DNA from: UBA3071 sp965369635
Lineage (GTDB): Bacteria; Chloroflexota; Anaerolineae; UBA3071
NCBI GenBank assembly: GCA_965369635.1
Contig: CBDURC010000108.1
Coordinates: 1-10,368, forward strand
DNA length: 10,368 nt
Direction: 5' to 3'
Shown here one piece after another: positions 1 through 6,949 of this stretch (positions are counted from its first letter, which is position 1; every line of letters starts with the position of its first letter). A program made the position numbers and the translations under genes. Under the pieces are notes generated by a model, which did no database searches, had not been told where the DNA came from, and saw only the letters and a program-made list of their open reading frames with translations.

Positions 1-457
1 TGCGCGCCTCGATAGTTACCTGCGGCTCGAAGCCCACCCCCACGTCGTTGTCGAAGTAGCGGTCGTTGACGCGGCCGACGTCAATGATCCGCTCCCCTCC
101 CTCGCGCAGCCGCCGGCAGGCCCCCTCGACGTCGAGGGGCAGCCCCAACTGCACCGGCAGGTCGTTGGCCGAGCCCAGAGGGATGATACCCATTGGCCCT
201 GCGAGACCGTCACCAGCCGCCTGAACCAGGCCGTTCATCACCTCGCTGACCGTGCCGTCGCCGCCCGCGGCCACCACCGGCGCGTATCCTTCCAACGCTG
301 CCTGGCGCGCCAACTCGATGCCGTGCTCAGGCCCTTCCGTCTGCACCAGATCGTAGGCGATGCCCTCCCGCTGCCAGGCGGCCTCGATGGCCGGGATAGA
401 CTTGAGCGCCTTCCAGCGCCCGGCGTAGGGATTGACGATGATCTTGGCTTTGCTCAC
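1..457 (-). CDS. Diacylglycerol kinase family lipid kinase (YegS/BmrU type), 3' end outside window
   Basis: This is the N-terminal 152 residues of a lipid kinase of the diacylglycerol-kinase catalytic family, which uses ATP to phosphorylate a lipid hydroxyl (diacylglycerol, sphingoid base or related lipid) at the cytoplasmic face of the membrane. The N-terminus has the typical beta-strand and VNPYAG loop (residues 8-13), then the nucleotide-binding GGDGT motif (65-69) and an IPLGSAND segment (92-99) equivalent to the family PLGTGND motif. The family is usually about 300 residues, so roughly half is missing beyond the left edge; this is a window cut, not a visible truncation. The start is GTG at 455-457, chosen because AGAAGGGAG lies 7 bases upstream and no in-frame ATG fits. 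It follows the acyltransferase by 31 bases, so co-transcription is likely. The lipid substrate cannot be told from sequence. Confidence 0.9.
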   Translation of the reverse strand, partial: MSKAKIIVNPYAGRWKALKSIPAIEAAWQREGIAYDLVQTEGPEHGIELARQAALEGYAPVVAAGGDGTVSEVMNGLVQAAGDGLAGPMGIIPLGSANDLPVQLGLPLDVEGACRRLREGGERIIDVGRVNDRYFDNDVGVGFEPQVTIEAR

Positions 458-488
458 TATGATGCTCCCTTCTAAGATTGGTTGTCGA

Positions 489-1178
489 TCAAGCCGTCAG
501 CACAGGTTTCTTGCCACCGCGATGTCCGATCACCCGCGCTGGCACGCCCACGGCGATAGCGTACGGGGGGATGTCCTGAGTCACCACAGCACCGGCGCCG
601 ACGATCGCCCCCCGCCCGATGGTCACCCCTTCCAGCACTCGCACGCCTACCCCCAGCCAGGCATCGTCCTCGATGACGATGGGGCCTTTGCTGCGCAGCC
701 CCTGCGCCCAGATGGGTCGGGACAGGTCGTCGAAGTTGTGCTCGTAGGGGCTGAAGGTGCATTGAGGACCGATCTGCACCTGCGAGCCGATGCGCAGGTC
801 GCTGACGAAGCCCTTGAGGTTACAGTTACCCTGAATGTGAGTGAACTCGCCGATGATCACGCTGCCGCCCTGTCCCACCTCGATGATCGTACCCCGGTAG
901 ATGTGCACTCGCGGCCCCAGCACCACCCGCCCGCCGTCAGCATGGCCGTAGATGACCACGCCATCGTCAATGAAGGTATGCGGGCCGATCTCCAGGTTGG
1001 CGCACTTGATCTCGGCGCGGGGAGAGACGTACGGCCTGGATGTGAGCGTGGCCAGCAGCTTACGGTCCTTATACGGCCCAACCAGCGCACCCGCTAGCCG
1101 CTTTGACCAACGTCCAATGACCGGCCAATCGGAGAGGTGCATGAGGACTTTGGGAAAGAAGTACCGTAACCGAGTCAT
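489..1178 (-). CDS. Hexapeptide-repeat acyltransferase (left-handed beta-helix, WbbJ/XAT type)
   Basis: This is a 229-residue O- or N-acyltransferase of the hexapeptide-repeat superfamily, which moves an acetyl or similar group from acyl-CoA to a sugar or other hydroxylated acceptor. Isoleucine/valine-rich hexapeptide turns run from about residue 50 to 200, including GPRVHI, GSQVQIG and GRGAIVGAGAVV. The YEHNFDD segment contains the probable catalytic His147 in an external loop, and IPPYAIAVGVPARVIG (203-218) is the usual end of the helix domain. ATG at 1176-1178 is the start: AGGAG lies 7 bases upstream, and the homologous part begins there. The open frame extends 104 codons further upstream, but that part overlaps the epimerase gene and a repeat. 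It is fourth in a run of five genes. The family is sure; the acceptor is unknown, most likely a sugar on a lipid or surface glycan given the neighbours. Confidence 0.9.
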   Translation of the reverse strand: MTRLRYFFPKVLMHLSDWPVIGRWSKRLAGALVGPYKDRKLLATLTSRPYVSPRAEIKCANLEIGPHTFIDDGVVIYGHADGGRVVLGPRVHIYRGTIIEVGQGGSVIIGEFTHIQGNCNLKGFVSDLRIGSQVQIGPQCTFSPYEHNFDDLSRPIWAQGLRSKGPIVIEDDAWLGVGVRVLEGVTIGRGAIVGAGAVVTQDIPPYAIAVGVPARVIGHRGGKKPVLTA

Positions 1179-1201
1179 AGTGGGGCTCCTCGTGAGACAG
1201 A

Positions 1202-1277
1202 GTAGACAAGTACACAAGGAAACAGGTAGACAAGGTGGCTGCCCCCTATTCACTCGTCTACTTGTCTGCTCGTGTAC
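1202..1277. repeat. Inverted pair of 8-base arrays (hairpin family B)
   Basis: The left arm has four octamers in register (GTAGACAA, GTACACAA, GGAAACAG, GTAGACAA, 1202-1233). The right arm has the inverted kind (CTATTCAC, TCGTCTAC, TTGTCTGC, TCGTGTAC, 1246-1277). The two arms can pair imperfectly. The element contains the epimerase stop codon (1250-1252) and the codons for its last residues, and ends 23 bases before the acyltransferase start, just ahead of its AGGAG. Confidence 0.8.
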
Positions 1278-2266
1278 TTCAACACATATCCGTTCGCCTT
1301 GAACCAGGCTACCGCCTCGGCGAAGGCGTCGGTTAGAGGCGTCTGCGGCAACCCAAGCTCGCGGATGGCCTTCTGTGGGTTGGCGGTCAGGGCAGCGGGT
1401 TTGAAGCCAGGACGCTGCTTGCCCCGCCTCAAGCGGGGCTTGCCCCGCCTCAAGCGGGGCTTGCCTCGCCTCCGCCACCGGGCACGCCACGGCGATGGCT
1501 CAGGCAGGGGCACGACCTGTCCGCTGACCTGCGCCAGCAACCGGAGGAAGTCGTCCAAGCTCAAGTTCCCTCGGGCGTTGCCGAGAATGTAGCGCCCACC
1601 CAGGCGGCCGCGGTGCGCCGCCAACACGTGTCCCTGCGCCACATCGGACACGGCGACGAAGTTGATGCCACCGGTGAGGTACGAAGGGCGTCGCCCGTTC
1701 AGGAAGTCCACAACGCGCTGGCCTGTGACTGTCGGCTTGGAATCGCCGGTACCAATAGGCGCGCAGGAGTGGACGATAACCAGCGGCAGCCCCCTTTCTG
1801 CCAGCCGTAGCGCTGCCACCTCGCTCAAGAACTTCGACTTCACGTAGTGGCTGGCGGTGGGCCAGAGGTTGAAAGGTGTTTCCTCCGTGGGCGGACCGCC
1901 GCCTGCTGGCCGCCCGATGGTGCCGATGGTCGAGGTGAGCACCGCCCGCTGCACGCCTGCCGCCAGCGCCGCACGCAGCACACACTTCGTCCCCCCCACG
2001 TTGATGGCATACATCTCAGCGACGTCCTCGGGCAGCGAGCTGTAGCGCGCCGCCACATGATAGACGACGTCACAGCCCGTCATGACTGCGGCGACCGCTT
2101 GCGGATCACGCACGTCGCCGAGAACGACGTCCATATCCAGTCCCGCCAGATTGCGGCGGTCGCTGGTGGGCCGCACCAGGGCCCGTACCTGCTCTCCCTT
2201 GACCAGCAACGCCCGCACCAGGTGGCTGCCGACGAAGCCCGCCGCGCCCGTCACCAACGATGTCAT
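1250..2266 (-). CDS. NAD-dependent epimerase/dehydratase, HpnA-like extended SDR
   Basis: This 338-residue extended short-chain dehydrogenase/reductase acts on an NAD(P)-linked sugar or similar substrate. The Rossmann motif is TGAAGFVG (residues 6-13); the catalytic pair is Tyr141 and Lys145 in YVKSK, with Ser112 in the TST segment. Features such as RPTSDRRNL, GDVRD, the HSCAPIGTGDSKPT segment and VDFLNGR resemble the hopanoid-associated epimerase HpnA, but no other hopanoid gene is visible. ATG at 2264-2266 is preceded by GAGAGGTG; a TTG five codons upstream is less likely. Two oddities: residues about 267-287 are a 7-residue tandem repeat (GKPRLRR) encoded by a 21-base repeat, replacing a segment usual in HpnA-like proteins; and the last about 8 residues plus the stop lie in another repeat, just after the expected native end (WFKANGYV). 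The enzyme class is sure; whether the fold tolerates the insertion is not known. Confidence 0.9.
   Translation of the reverse strand: MTSLVTGAAGFVGSHLVRALLVKGEQVRALVRPTSDRRNLAGLDMDVVLGDVRDPQAVAAVMTGCDVVYHVAARYSSLPEDVAEMYAINVGGTKCVLRAALAAGVQRAVLTSTIGTIGRPAGGGPPTEETPFNLWPTASHYVKSKFLSEVAALRLAERGLPLVIVHSCAPIGTGDSKPTVTGQRVVDFLNGRRPSYLTGGINFVAVSDVAQGHVLAAHRGRLGGRYILGNARGNLSLDDFLRLLAQVSGQVVPLPEPSPWRARWRRRGKPRLRRGKPRLRRGKQRPGFKPAALTANPQKAIRELGLPQTPLTDAFAEAVAWFKANGYVLKYTSRQVDE
1419..1472. repeat. 21-base tandem repeat inside the epimerase gene (family G)
   Basis: Two exact 21-base units (1419-1439 and 1440-1460) plus a partial third. Each unit includes GCCCCGC and its complement GCGGGGC with a 5-base spacer, so each can fold as a 7-base-pair hairpin. 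As 21 is seven codons, the frame is kept and the protein gains repeated GKPRLRR units. Confidence 0.9.
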
Positions 2267-2282
2267 GACACCTCTCTGCAAG

Positions 2283-2347
2283 AAACCACTGACTACACGG
2301 ATCTCACAGATTGTCCACCTCTGTGTAATCCGTGCAATCTGCGGTTT
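2283..2347. repeat. Long imperfect hairpin, copy A1 (ACAGATT family)
   Basis: Arms 2283-2310 and 2320-2347 are 28 bases each with a 9-base loop; 22 of 28 positions pair, and most mismatches are transitions. Each arm is itself a degenerate array of units near ACACGGATT/ACACAGATT (period about 9-10). It holds the methyltransferase stop and last codons, and ends 16 bases before the epimerase start. Confidence 0.9.
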
Positions 2348-3110
2348 CTGTAGTCGGCTTCTCCTCCGGCCTGCGCGATTCTAACAAGATGCAATTGCCC
2401 CAGGCAGGTGGGAAGACCGTTTCCAGGCCGATGAGGAACATGGCCAGCGGCCAGAGGAGCAACTTGGCCAGCAGCCGCCAGCGAGCCAGTTTCCACAGTT
2501 CCCAGGCCAGCGTGCCCCAGCGCCCGTGCGTGTAGCGCAGCGACACCGGCTCCAGGCCAGCTTTGCGCACCTTGGCTTTCAGATCCTCCTCGCCGTACCC
2601 CTCCCGCACGTGATCCGCCCGCGCCGCGCGGTCGAGATCGAAGCGGCGCAGCCAGTGGCGTTGCGGCGTCAGCGGCGTGTGAATGAGCAGACGCCCGCCG
2701 GGGCGCAGCACCCGCGCCAGGTTGTCCAATGCCGCCTGATCGTCGGCGATGTGCTCCAACACGTCCACGCTGTAGACGAGATCGTACGGTTCCGTGCCCA
2801 GGGGTTCCGTGAGATCTCCCCGAGCGAAAGTGAGGTTGGGCAACGGTTCGCTCTGCAGGCGGTCCTGGCAGGCAGCCACGTGCTCAGCATCCAACTCCAC
2901 GCCGTGGAAGGTCGTCTGGGGATAGCGCCGGGCCAGACGGAAGGTGTGCTGGCCATCGCCGCTGCCCGCGTCCAGCACGCGGTGTGCGCCTGGGGCCAAG
3001 AGTGGCCTCACGGCCCGTCGCAGCCAGCGCCACCTGATCTTCGCCCCCACGTGATAGTCCACGGCCCGCAATGCCCGTCGCCGGGCGGCTTTCAGTCTCG
3101 CCAGGCGCAC
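2304..3110 (-). CDS. Class I SAM-dependent methyltransferase with hydrophobic C-terminal segment
   Basis: This 268-residue Methyltransf_11/25-type enzyme has motif I VLDAGSGDG (residues 45-53) for S-adenosylmethionine, an acidic residue at the end of beta 2 (GVELD, 70-74), and the VLEHIADD segment (117-124) common in UbiE/COQ5-like methyltransferases. Residues about 214-232 (LAKLLLWPLAMFLIGLETV) are hydrophobic and may touch or cross the membrane, which suits a lipid-linked substrate. The start is GTG at 3108-3110, directly after GGAGGAGGGG. The expected fold ends near WGNCILLESRR; the remaining about 15 residues (TTETADCTDYTEVDNL) are translated from the 2283-2347 inverted repeat and look non-native. 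It sits between the radical SAM gene (70 bases upstream) and the epimerase gene (37 bases downstream). The substrate is unknown. Confidence 0.88.
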   Translation of the reverse strand: MRLARLKAARRRALRAVDYHVGAKIRWRWLRRAVRPLLAPGAHRVLDAGSGDGQHTFRLARRYPQTTFHGVELDAEHVAACQDRLQSEPLPNLTFARGDLTEPLGTEPYDLVYSVDVLEHIADDQAALDNLARVLRPGGRLLIHTPLTPQRHWLRRFDLDRAARADHVREGYGEEDLKAKVRKAGLEPVSLRYTHGRWGTLAWELWKLARWRLLAKLLLWPLAMFLIGLETVFPPAWGNCILLESRRPEEKPTTETADCTDYTEVDNL

Positions 3111-3124
3111 ACTCCCCTCCTCCA

Positions 3125-3177
3125 GTCAGCGGAAAAGCGGAAAGGACTTCCCTCCGTCATTCCGCTCTTCCGCTGAC
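3125..3177. repeat. Hairpin with 18-base arms, AGCGGAA units (family C)
   Basis: Arms 3125-3142 and 3160-3177 pair at 17 of 18 positions across a 17-base loop. Each arm holds two octamer-spaced AGCGGAA words. It lies between the radical SAM stop (3181) and the methyltransferase start (3110), with the GGAGGAGGGG Shine-Dalgarno immediately after it. No T-run follows on the minus strand, so an intrinsic terminator is unlikely. Confidence 0.9.
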
Positions 3178-3180
3178 CAC

Positions 3181-4569
3181 CTACCGCCTCAACACCCGCC
3201 GCAGCAACGAGCGGCGCGGCGGGTGCAGGGGGTCGGCCGCGGCGCGCATGGTTTCCTCAATGCGCACCATCTCGGCCTCCGACAGTAGCGGGTAGCCAAC
3301 CACGACTCCTGCCTCCTCGCCCAACTGCGTGCCTGGATAAGGCCGATAGCGTTTGACGCTGACCGCGGGAGGCCGAATCGCCTGCAGGAAGGCCAACGTC
3401 GCCTCCAGCGCCGCCTGCGTCTCCCCCGGCAGTCCCGTCATGACGAAAACCCGGCAGTTCAGGCCCAACCGACGGCAGGTGGCCACCAACTCGGCCACGT
3501 GCGCCCGATAGCGGGCCGCCGTCCAGCCTGGCAGCAAACGGTTCAGCCCCCACAGCAACATGTCGTCCACCGTCTCCAGCCCCAGCTTCACCGTCTGACA
3601 GCCAGCGCGGCGCATCCGGTAGAGAAGGTCGGAGTCGAAGTGCTCGGGACGCGACTCGCACTCCCAGGGCACGCGCACCCTGGCCTTCTGCAGCGCCTTG
3701 CACAGTTCGACCGTGCGCTCGCGGTCGGCGGCGAAGGCAAGGTCCCGGAAGATAAGGTGCGTCTTGCCAAAGGTACGCTGTAGCCAGCGAGCCTCGGCGG
3801 CCACCAACCCTGGCGAACGGGGACGGAATGGTCCCTGCGCGGCCACGTAGGGGCAGTAGGCACAGGCGTGGTCGCAGCCGCGGCTGGCCGCCAAGGTCCG
3901 GAAGGGGTCGCGGTCCACTGGCAACACATCCCAGGCAGGGTAAGGGAGTGCGTCGAGATTGCCAGCCTGCGACGCTCTCGGCCGGTGGACGATCTCGCCG
4001 TTGTCACGATAGGCAACGCCCTCAAGCGTCGCTAGCGCTTCGAGCTGGCCCGAAGCGAGAGCCTCCACCACCGCCAGTGCGCTGAACTCCGGTTCACCCA
4101 GCACCGCTATCCGCGCCGCCGAACCCTCCAGCGCCCACCACCAGGCGTCCCCCACAGCGTTGCCGAAGAGAAAGATGGGCATCTCGGGCCTGGCCCGCGC
4201 CAGACCGTTGACGAAATCCAGGTCGGCTCCCAGCGTGGCGACGGAAACCACCACGCCGACGCTGCTGAGAGAAGGATGAGAGGGGGAGACAAGGGGAAGG
4301 AGAGCTTCTTCCGACTCCAAGGGTAACATGCCAGACGCTGGGCCAAGCAGGCGCGCCAACGCCTCCTCTATGGTCAACTCCTCGGCCACTGCGTCCAAGG
4401 CTGCCACATCATGTCCCGCATCGCGCAAGCTGGCAGCGACGTAGGCCAGCGTCTGCGGTGGATAGACGAAGCCGCCAGCACCCGGCGTTTCCACGCCCAG
4501 GCCACCAGCCCCTTCCCGATTGGCCGTGGTTCCCGGCGCGCTGGGCGGATTAACAAGTATGATGGTCAT
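3181..4569 (-). CDS. B12-binding-domain radical SAM protein
   Basis: This 462-residue protein has an N-terminal cobalamin-binding-like Rossmann domain (IILVNPP start, about residues 1-165) and a radical SAM TIM barrel from about 222. The iron-sulphur/SAM motif is Cys232, Cys236 and Cys239 (CxxxCxxC in SRGCDHACAYC). Later barrel features include KLGLETVDD (328-336) and VFVMTGLPGET (374-384). The architecture matches class B radical SAM enzymes, including methyltransferases, BchE-like cyclases and lipid-acting members. The B12 domain lacks an obvious DxHxxG motif, so cobalamin, if bound, would lack the lower His ligand, as in several family members. Residues about 85-103 (with LLPLVSPSHPS) look like an in-frame insertion from a repeat before the strand VGVVVSVAT. 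The start is ATG at 4567-4569, with AAAGG about 10 bases upstream. It is first of the five-gene run. The reaction is unknown. Confidence 0.9.
   Translation of the reverse strand: MTIILVNPPSAPGTTANREGAGGLGVETPGAGGFVYPPQTLAYVAASLRDAGHDVAALDAVAEELTIEEALARLLGPASGMLPLESEEALLPLVSPSHPSLSSVGVVVSVATLGADLDFVNGLARARPEMPIFLFGNAVGDAWWWALEGSAARIAVLGEPEFSALAVVEALASGQLEALATLEGVAYRDNGEIVHRPRASQAGNLDALPYPAWDVLPVDRDPFRTLAASRGCDHACAYCPYVAAQGPFRPRSPGLVAAEARWLQRTFGKTHLIFRDLAFAADRERTVELCKALQKARVRVPWECESRPEHFDSDLLYRMRRAGCQTVKLGLETVDDMLLWGLNRLLPGWTAARYRAHVAELVATCRRLGLNCRVFVMTGLPGETQAALEATLAFLQAIRPPAVSVKRYRPYPGTQLGEEAGVVVGYPLLSEAEMVRIEETMRAAADPLHPPRRSLLRRVLRR
4261..4310. repeat. GGGGAGACAAGG-type repeat inside the radical SAM gene (family F, copy 1)
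   Basis: Contains GGGGAGACAAGG (4283-4294), shared exactly with 9336-9347 in the subunit 3 gene. It is translated in frame as part of a Pro/Ser-rich stretch (PLVSPSHPS) in the B12-binding domain. Confidence 0.65.
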
Positions 4570-4610
4570 CAGTTCCGATGCCTTTGTCTAATAGGTCAGT
4601 TTGCACAGGT

Positions 4611-5093
4611 TCACGAAATCCAGACGCCCTTCTTGCCAGCAAACTGCGCCAGATAGAGAATCTGACCAACGTGATGTGCTTCATGAAAATGAAAGTAGGC
4701 CAAACTGTCGCCAACCGTATTATCCCTGTATCCTGATGGGCGACACATATCATCGTAGCTCATGCGGTTCAAACCGCAGATCAGGAGTTCTTGAGAGAGA
4801 TTCAGATCTGCGATCAGTCTATTCAACTTGATTACGCCTTCCCCATCGCAGAGAATCGGAGTAGAACCATGTCGGTAGCGCGCTCGCTGCGTATCTGTCC
4901 ATACCGGCTGTTCTCCCACATGTCGCAAGGCGAAAGCTCGCGAAGAGATGATGTGGCCTAACACCCAGTTGAGGCAATTCGCATCGAAGGGTAACTGCAG
5001 CAAGCTTTCTTCATGTATCATGCCAGATGTCTGTTTGTTGATAAGCTCAATGTTGTAGCCAAACATCTTGATCAGTGCTTGTGGATGAATCAT
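4611..5093 (-). CDS. DinB/YfiT-like metal-binding four-helix-bundle protein
   Basis: This 160-residue protein resembles the DinB superfamily, whose members are metal-dependent (bacillithiol, mycothiol or other thiol transferases) or of unknown function. The putative metal ligands are His47 in NWVLGHI and His137/His141 in HFHEAHHVGQI (HxxxH), followed by Gln144, the usual layout of first-helix His plus HxxxH near the C-terminus. The start ATG at 5091-5093 gives a family-like beginning (MIHPQALIKMFGYN); GGAGG lies 12 bases upstream, rather far. An in-frame ATG at 5142-5144 adds 17 residues of unlikely sequence. GC is about 45% in two 60-base samples, against about 68% in one sample of the radical SAM gene, so it may be a recent transfer. 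It ends 41 bases before the radical SAM start. The family is likely; the cofactor and role are not known. Confidence 0.8.
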   Translation of the reverse strand: MIHPQALIKMFGYNIELINKQTSGMIHEESLLQLPFDANCLNWVLGHIISSRAFALRHVGEQPVWTDTQRARYRHGSTPILCDGEGVIKLNRLIADLNLSQELLICGLNRMSYDDMCRPSGYRDNTVGDSLAYFHFHEAHHVGQILYLAQFAGKKGVWIS

Positions 5094-5149
5094 GCCACTC
5101 GTATCCCTCCACCCGCTTCCCCGGTTTGCCAACTGCCGGTTCACCAGCT

Positions 5150-5367
5150 TTCATCGGTTCCATCGGCTTCATCTATTCATCGGCTAACCGTCTTTCATCT
5201 GTTCCATCGGCTTCATCGGCTAACCGTCTTTCATCGGTTGCATCAGCTTAATCGGCTTCATCGCCTGACAGTCCTTCATCGGTTGCATCGGCTCAATCGG
5301 CTTAGTCGGCCTCATCGGCTGACAGTCTTTCATCGGTTACAAGGGCTTCATCGGCTGACCGTCTTTC
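5150..5367. repeat. Array of about 24 nonamers (family D)
   Basis: On the minus strand the unit is close to AGCCGATGA, with a recurrent variant AAGACGGTT or AAGACTGTC; nearly all units keep the 9-base register, one being an 8-base unit. It fills the space between the glycosyltransferase and the DinB-like gene and reaches into the former: its TGA stop is part of a unit. Confidence 0.9.
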
Positions 5368-6949
5368 GACAGTACAAGCTGCGACCGTGCTCGAACTCCT
5401 GCTCCAACTCGTAATTGCCTGCAACCCATTCGTACAACGGGCCAAAGCGCTCAAACTCCTCCAATGGGCGGAACAGGAGGATGTAAGGCGGCTGGCTGGC
5501 TTGCAGGTCGGCCAGGAGCTCCGCCCGCATGGACTGGATCATCGGATGGTCAGCCACCCGCTTGTGAAAGAGGTGGTAGGTGAAAACATAACGAGATGCC
5601 GGCGGCCGCCCCGCCAGGTAGACCGGCGTGGCTCCGTAGCCCCCCAACGTACCTAGCGGCTCATCCGGCCTTGTGCGTTCCCCTACCCAATCCGCCACCG
5701 CCCGATCGGCTGAAAAGGAATAGTGCCGGGGATACGTATTGAATGCAGCGTAAAACGTGTCGGCATCCATGCGCCCGCTGACGACGCGAAGGAAGCGAGT
5801 GTAGTACGGTGCATTGGTGCGGGCGAACTGAGCCACGTTCGCCAGGAGCAACAGCGCCAGCAGCGCCCGCAGAACCCACGTCGCTGGCCGCACGCGCCAG
5901 CGTCCCCCCAGCCGCCACAGTCGCACGACGCCATAAGCAGCCAGCAGGCAAAGCGGCGGCAACAGCGGCAGGTATTGGTAAGAGAAGAACCTGCCCTGGA
6001 GCACCAGAACAGCACCGGACAACACTCCCCAACCGACGAGAAGCCAGTTCCCCAACCAGCGGTCGCGCAGCAGCATCCAAAGGAACCCCGCCGCGGCCAA
6101 CAGCCACAAGCCGAAGGTCTCCTTGGCAACAAGCACGGAGACGACCAGGAAGCGAGTGCGCGACAGGCCCAGAGCGCCGTAGGGGCCGAGGTTGTAGAGC
6201 ACCACCGCCTTCCAGAAGTCCCGCAGCGTCCCCTGCGCCGCCGTCGGGATCAGATAGATGAGCTGCGCCAATAAAGCGCCGCCGCCGAGCCAGAGCGTGT
6301 GTCGGGCCACCGTGGACAGCTTCCTAGGAGGGCTCCTAAGAGCCACCACGAGGAGAACGAGCCACGCCCCGATCAGAAAGAGCGCCCCCACCGGCTTGAG
6401 GGCAGTGGCGAACCCAAGAGCGAGCCCTGTCAGCCCCCACCATAGCGACAATCGCCGTTCGTCCGCTTCTACCGCCCGCAGCACGGTGTAGATCCCCACT
6501 GCCAGCGGCAGGATCGTGAGGCCTTCCGGCTTGACGCGCATAGTCCAGGTTCCGAGAATGTCCTGGTTGAAAGCCACGCTATTGCTGAAGAGAGCGTAGA
6601 GCCCAACCCCCAGCAGCGCTGTCGTGCGGCCATGCAGTCGCCTGGCCAGCCCGTAGAGCGCCAGCGCGTTAGCCAGGGTCCACAGGAGATCCAGCAGGTA
6701 GACCGTGCGAGTAGATGAGCCGAAGAGCGCCTGCGCCGCGGCGTGAATGTAGAACTCCAGCGGCGTGTGATGATCCCAGACGTCGCGGTAGAACACTTGG
6801 CCGTCCCGCAGCGCATCGGCGAATACCGCGCTGATGGCCTGATCGCTGCCAATGGGCTCCCAGAACGAGGGAATGCGGATGACAACTGCCAGCAGCAGCA
6901 CGGTCAGCAGCGCCAGCAGTTCGCCTATCGCTCGTCGCTTATCGCGCAT
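5348..6949 (-). CDS. Polytopic glycosyltransferase, PMT/ArnT-like (GT39/GT83 type)
   Basis: This 533-residue integral membrane protein of the PMT_2/ArnT type would transfer a sugar from a polyprenyl-phosphate donor to a lipid or protein on the outer membrane face. The first transmembrane segment is residues about 10-25. The following loop holds GSDQAI with Asp36 and the DVWDHHTPLEFY segment (56-67), the position of acidic catalytic and substrate-contact residues in the family. Roughly ten further hydrophobic segments run to about residue 375, then comes a soluble C-terminal domain. Start ATG 6947-6949 lies inside a heptamer repeat array, has no Shine-Dalgarno sequence, and has an in-frame TAA two codons upstream; the only other candidate, GTG at 6899-6901, would cut the first membrane segment. 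The TGA stop (5348-5350) is supplied by another repeat array. The family is sure; sugar and acceptor are unknown. Confidence 0.88.
   Translation of the reverse strand: MRDKRRAIGELLALLTVLLLAVVIRIPSFWEPIGSDQAISAVFADALRDGQVFYRDVWDHHTPLEFYIHAAAQALFGSSTRTVYLLDLLWTLANALALYGLARRLHGRTTALLGVGLYALFSNSVAFNQDILGTWTMRVKPEGLTILPLAVGIYTVLRAVEADERRLSLWWGLTGLALGFATALKPVGALFLIGAWLVLLVVALRSPPRKLSTVARHTLWLGGGALLAQLIYLIPTAAQGTLRDFWKAVVLYNLGPYGALGLSRTRFLVVSVLVAKETFGLWLLAAAGFLWMLLRDRWLGNWLLVGWGVLSGAVLVLQGRFFSYQYLPLLPPLCLLAAYGVVRLWRLGGRWRVRPATWVLRALLALLLLANVAQFARTNAPYYTRFLRVVSGRMDADTFYAAFNTYPRHYSFSADRAVADWVGERTRPDEPLGTLGGYGATPVYLAGRPPASRYVFTYHLFHKRVADHPMIQSMRAELLADLQASQPPYILLFRPLEEFERFGPLYEWVAGNYELEQEFEHGRSLYCRKTVSR

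Noticed and set aside
432..1097. Plus-strand open frame of 221 codons
   Set aside because: It lies opposite the acyltransferase, whose hexapeptide repeats and catalytic His are clear; the plus-strand product has no recognisable features.
1179..1490. N-terminal extension of the acyltransferase (104 codons)
   Set aside because: It overlaps the end of the epimerase gene and the octamer hairpin; the ATG at 1176-1178 has a good Shine-Dalgarno and begins the conserved part.
2283..2347. Insertion sequence or MITE
   Set aside because: No transposase and no evident target-site duplication; the arms are built of internal short units rather than one terminal inverted repeat.
3125..3177. Rho-independent terminator
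   Set aside because: The stem is long, but no T-run follows on either strand, and the next gene's Shine-Dalgarno comes directly after it on the minus strand.
5150..5367. CRISPR array
   Set aside because: Units are 9 bases with no spacers of 25-40 bases, and there are no cas genes; it is a minisatellite-like array.
6322..6345. CTAGGAG/CTCCTAAG inverted repeat inside the glycosyltransferase gene
   Set aside because: A single near-palindrome of 8-9 bases encoding a basic loop (RSPPRK); no array and no clear boundary, so chance is enough.
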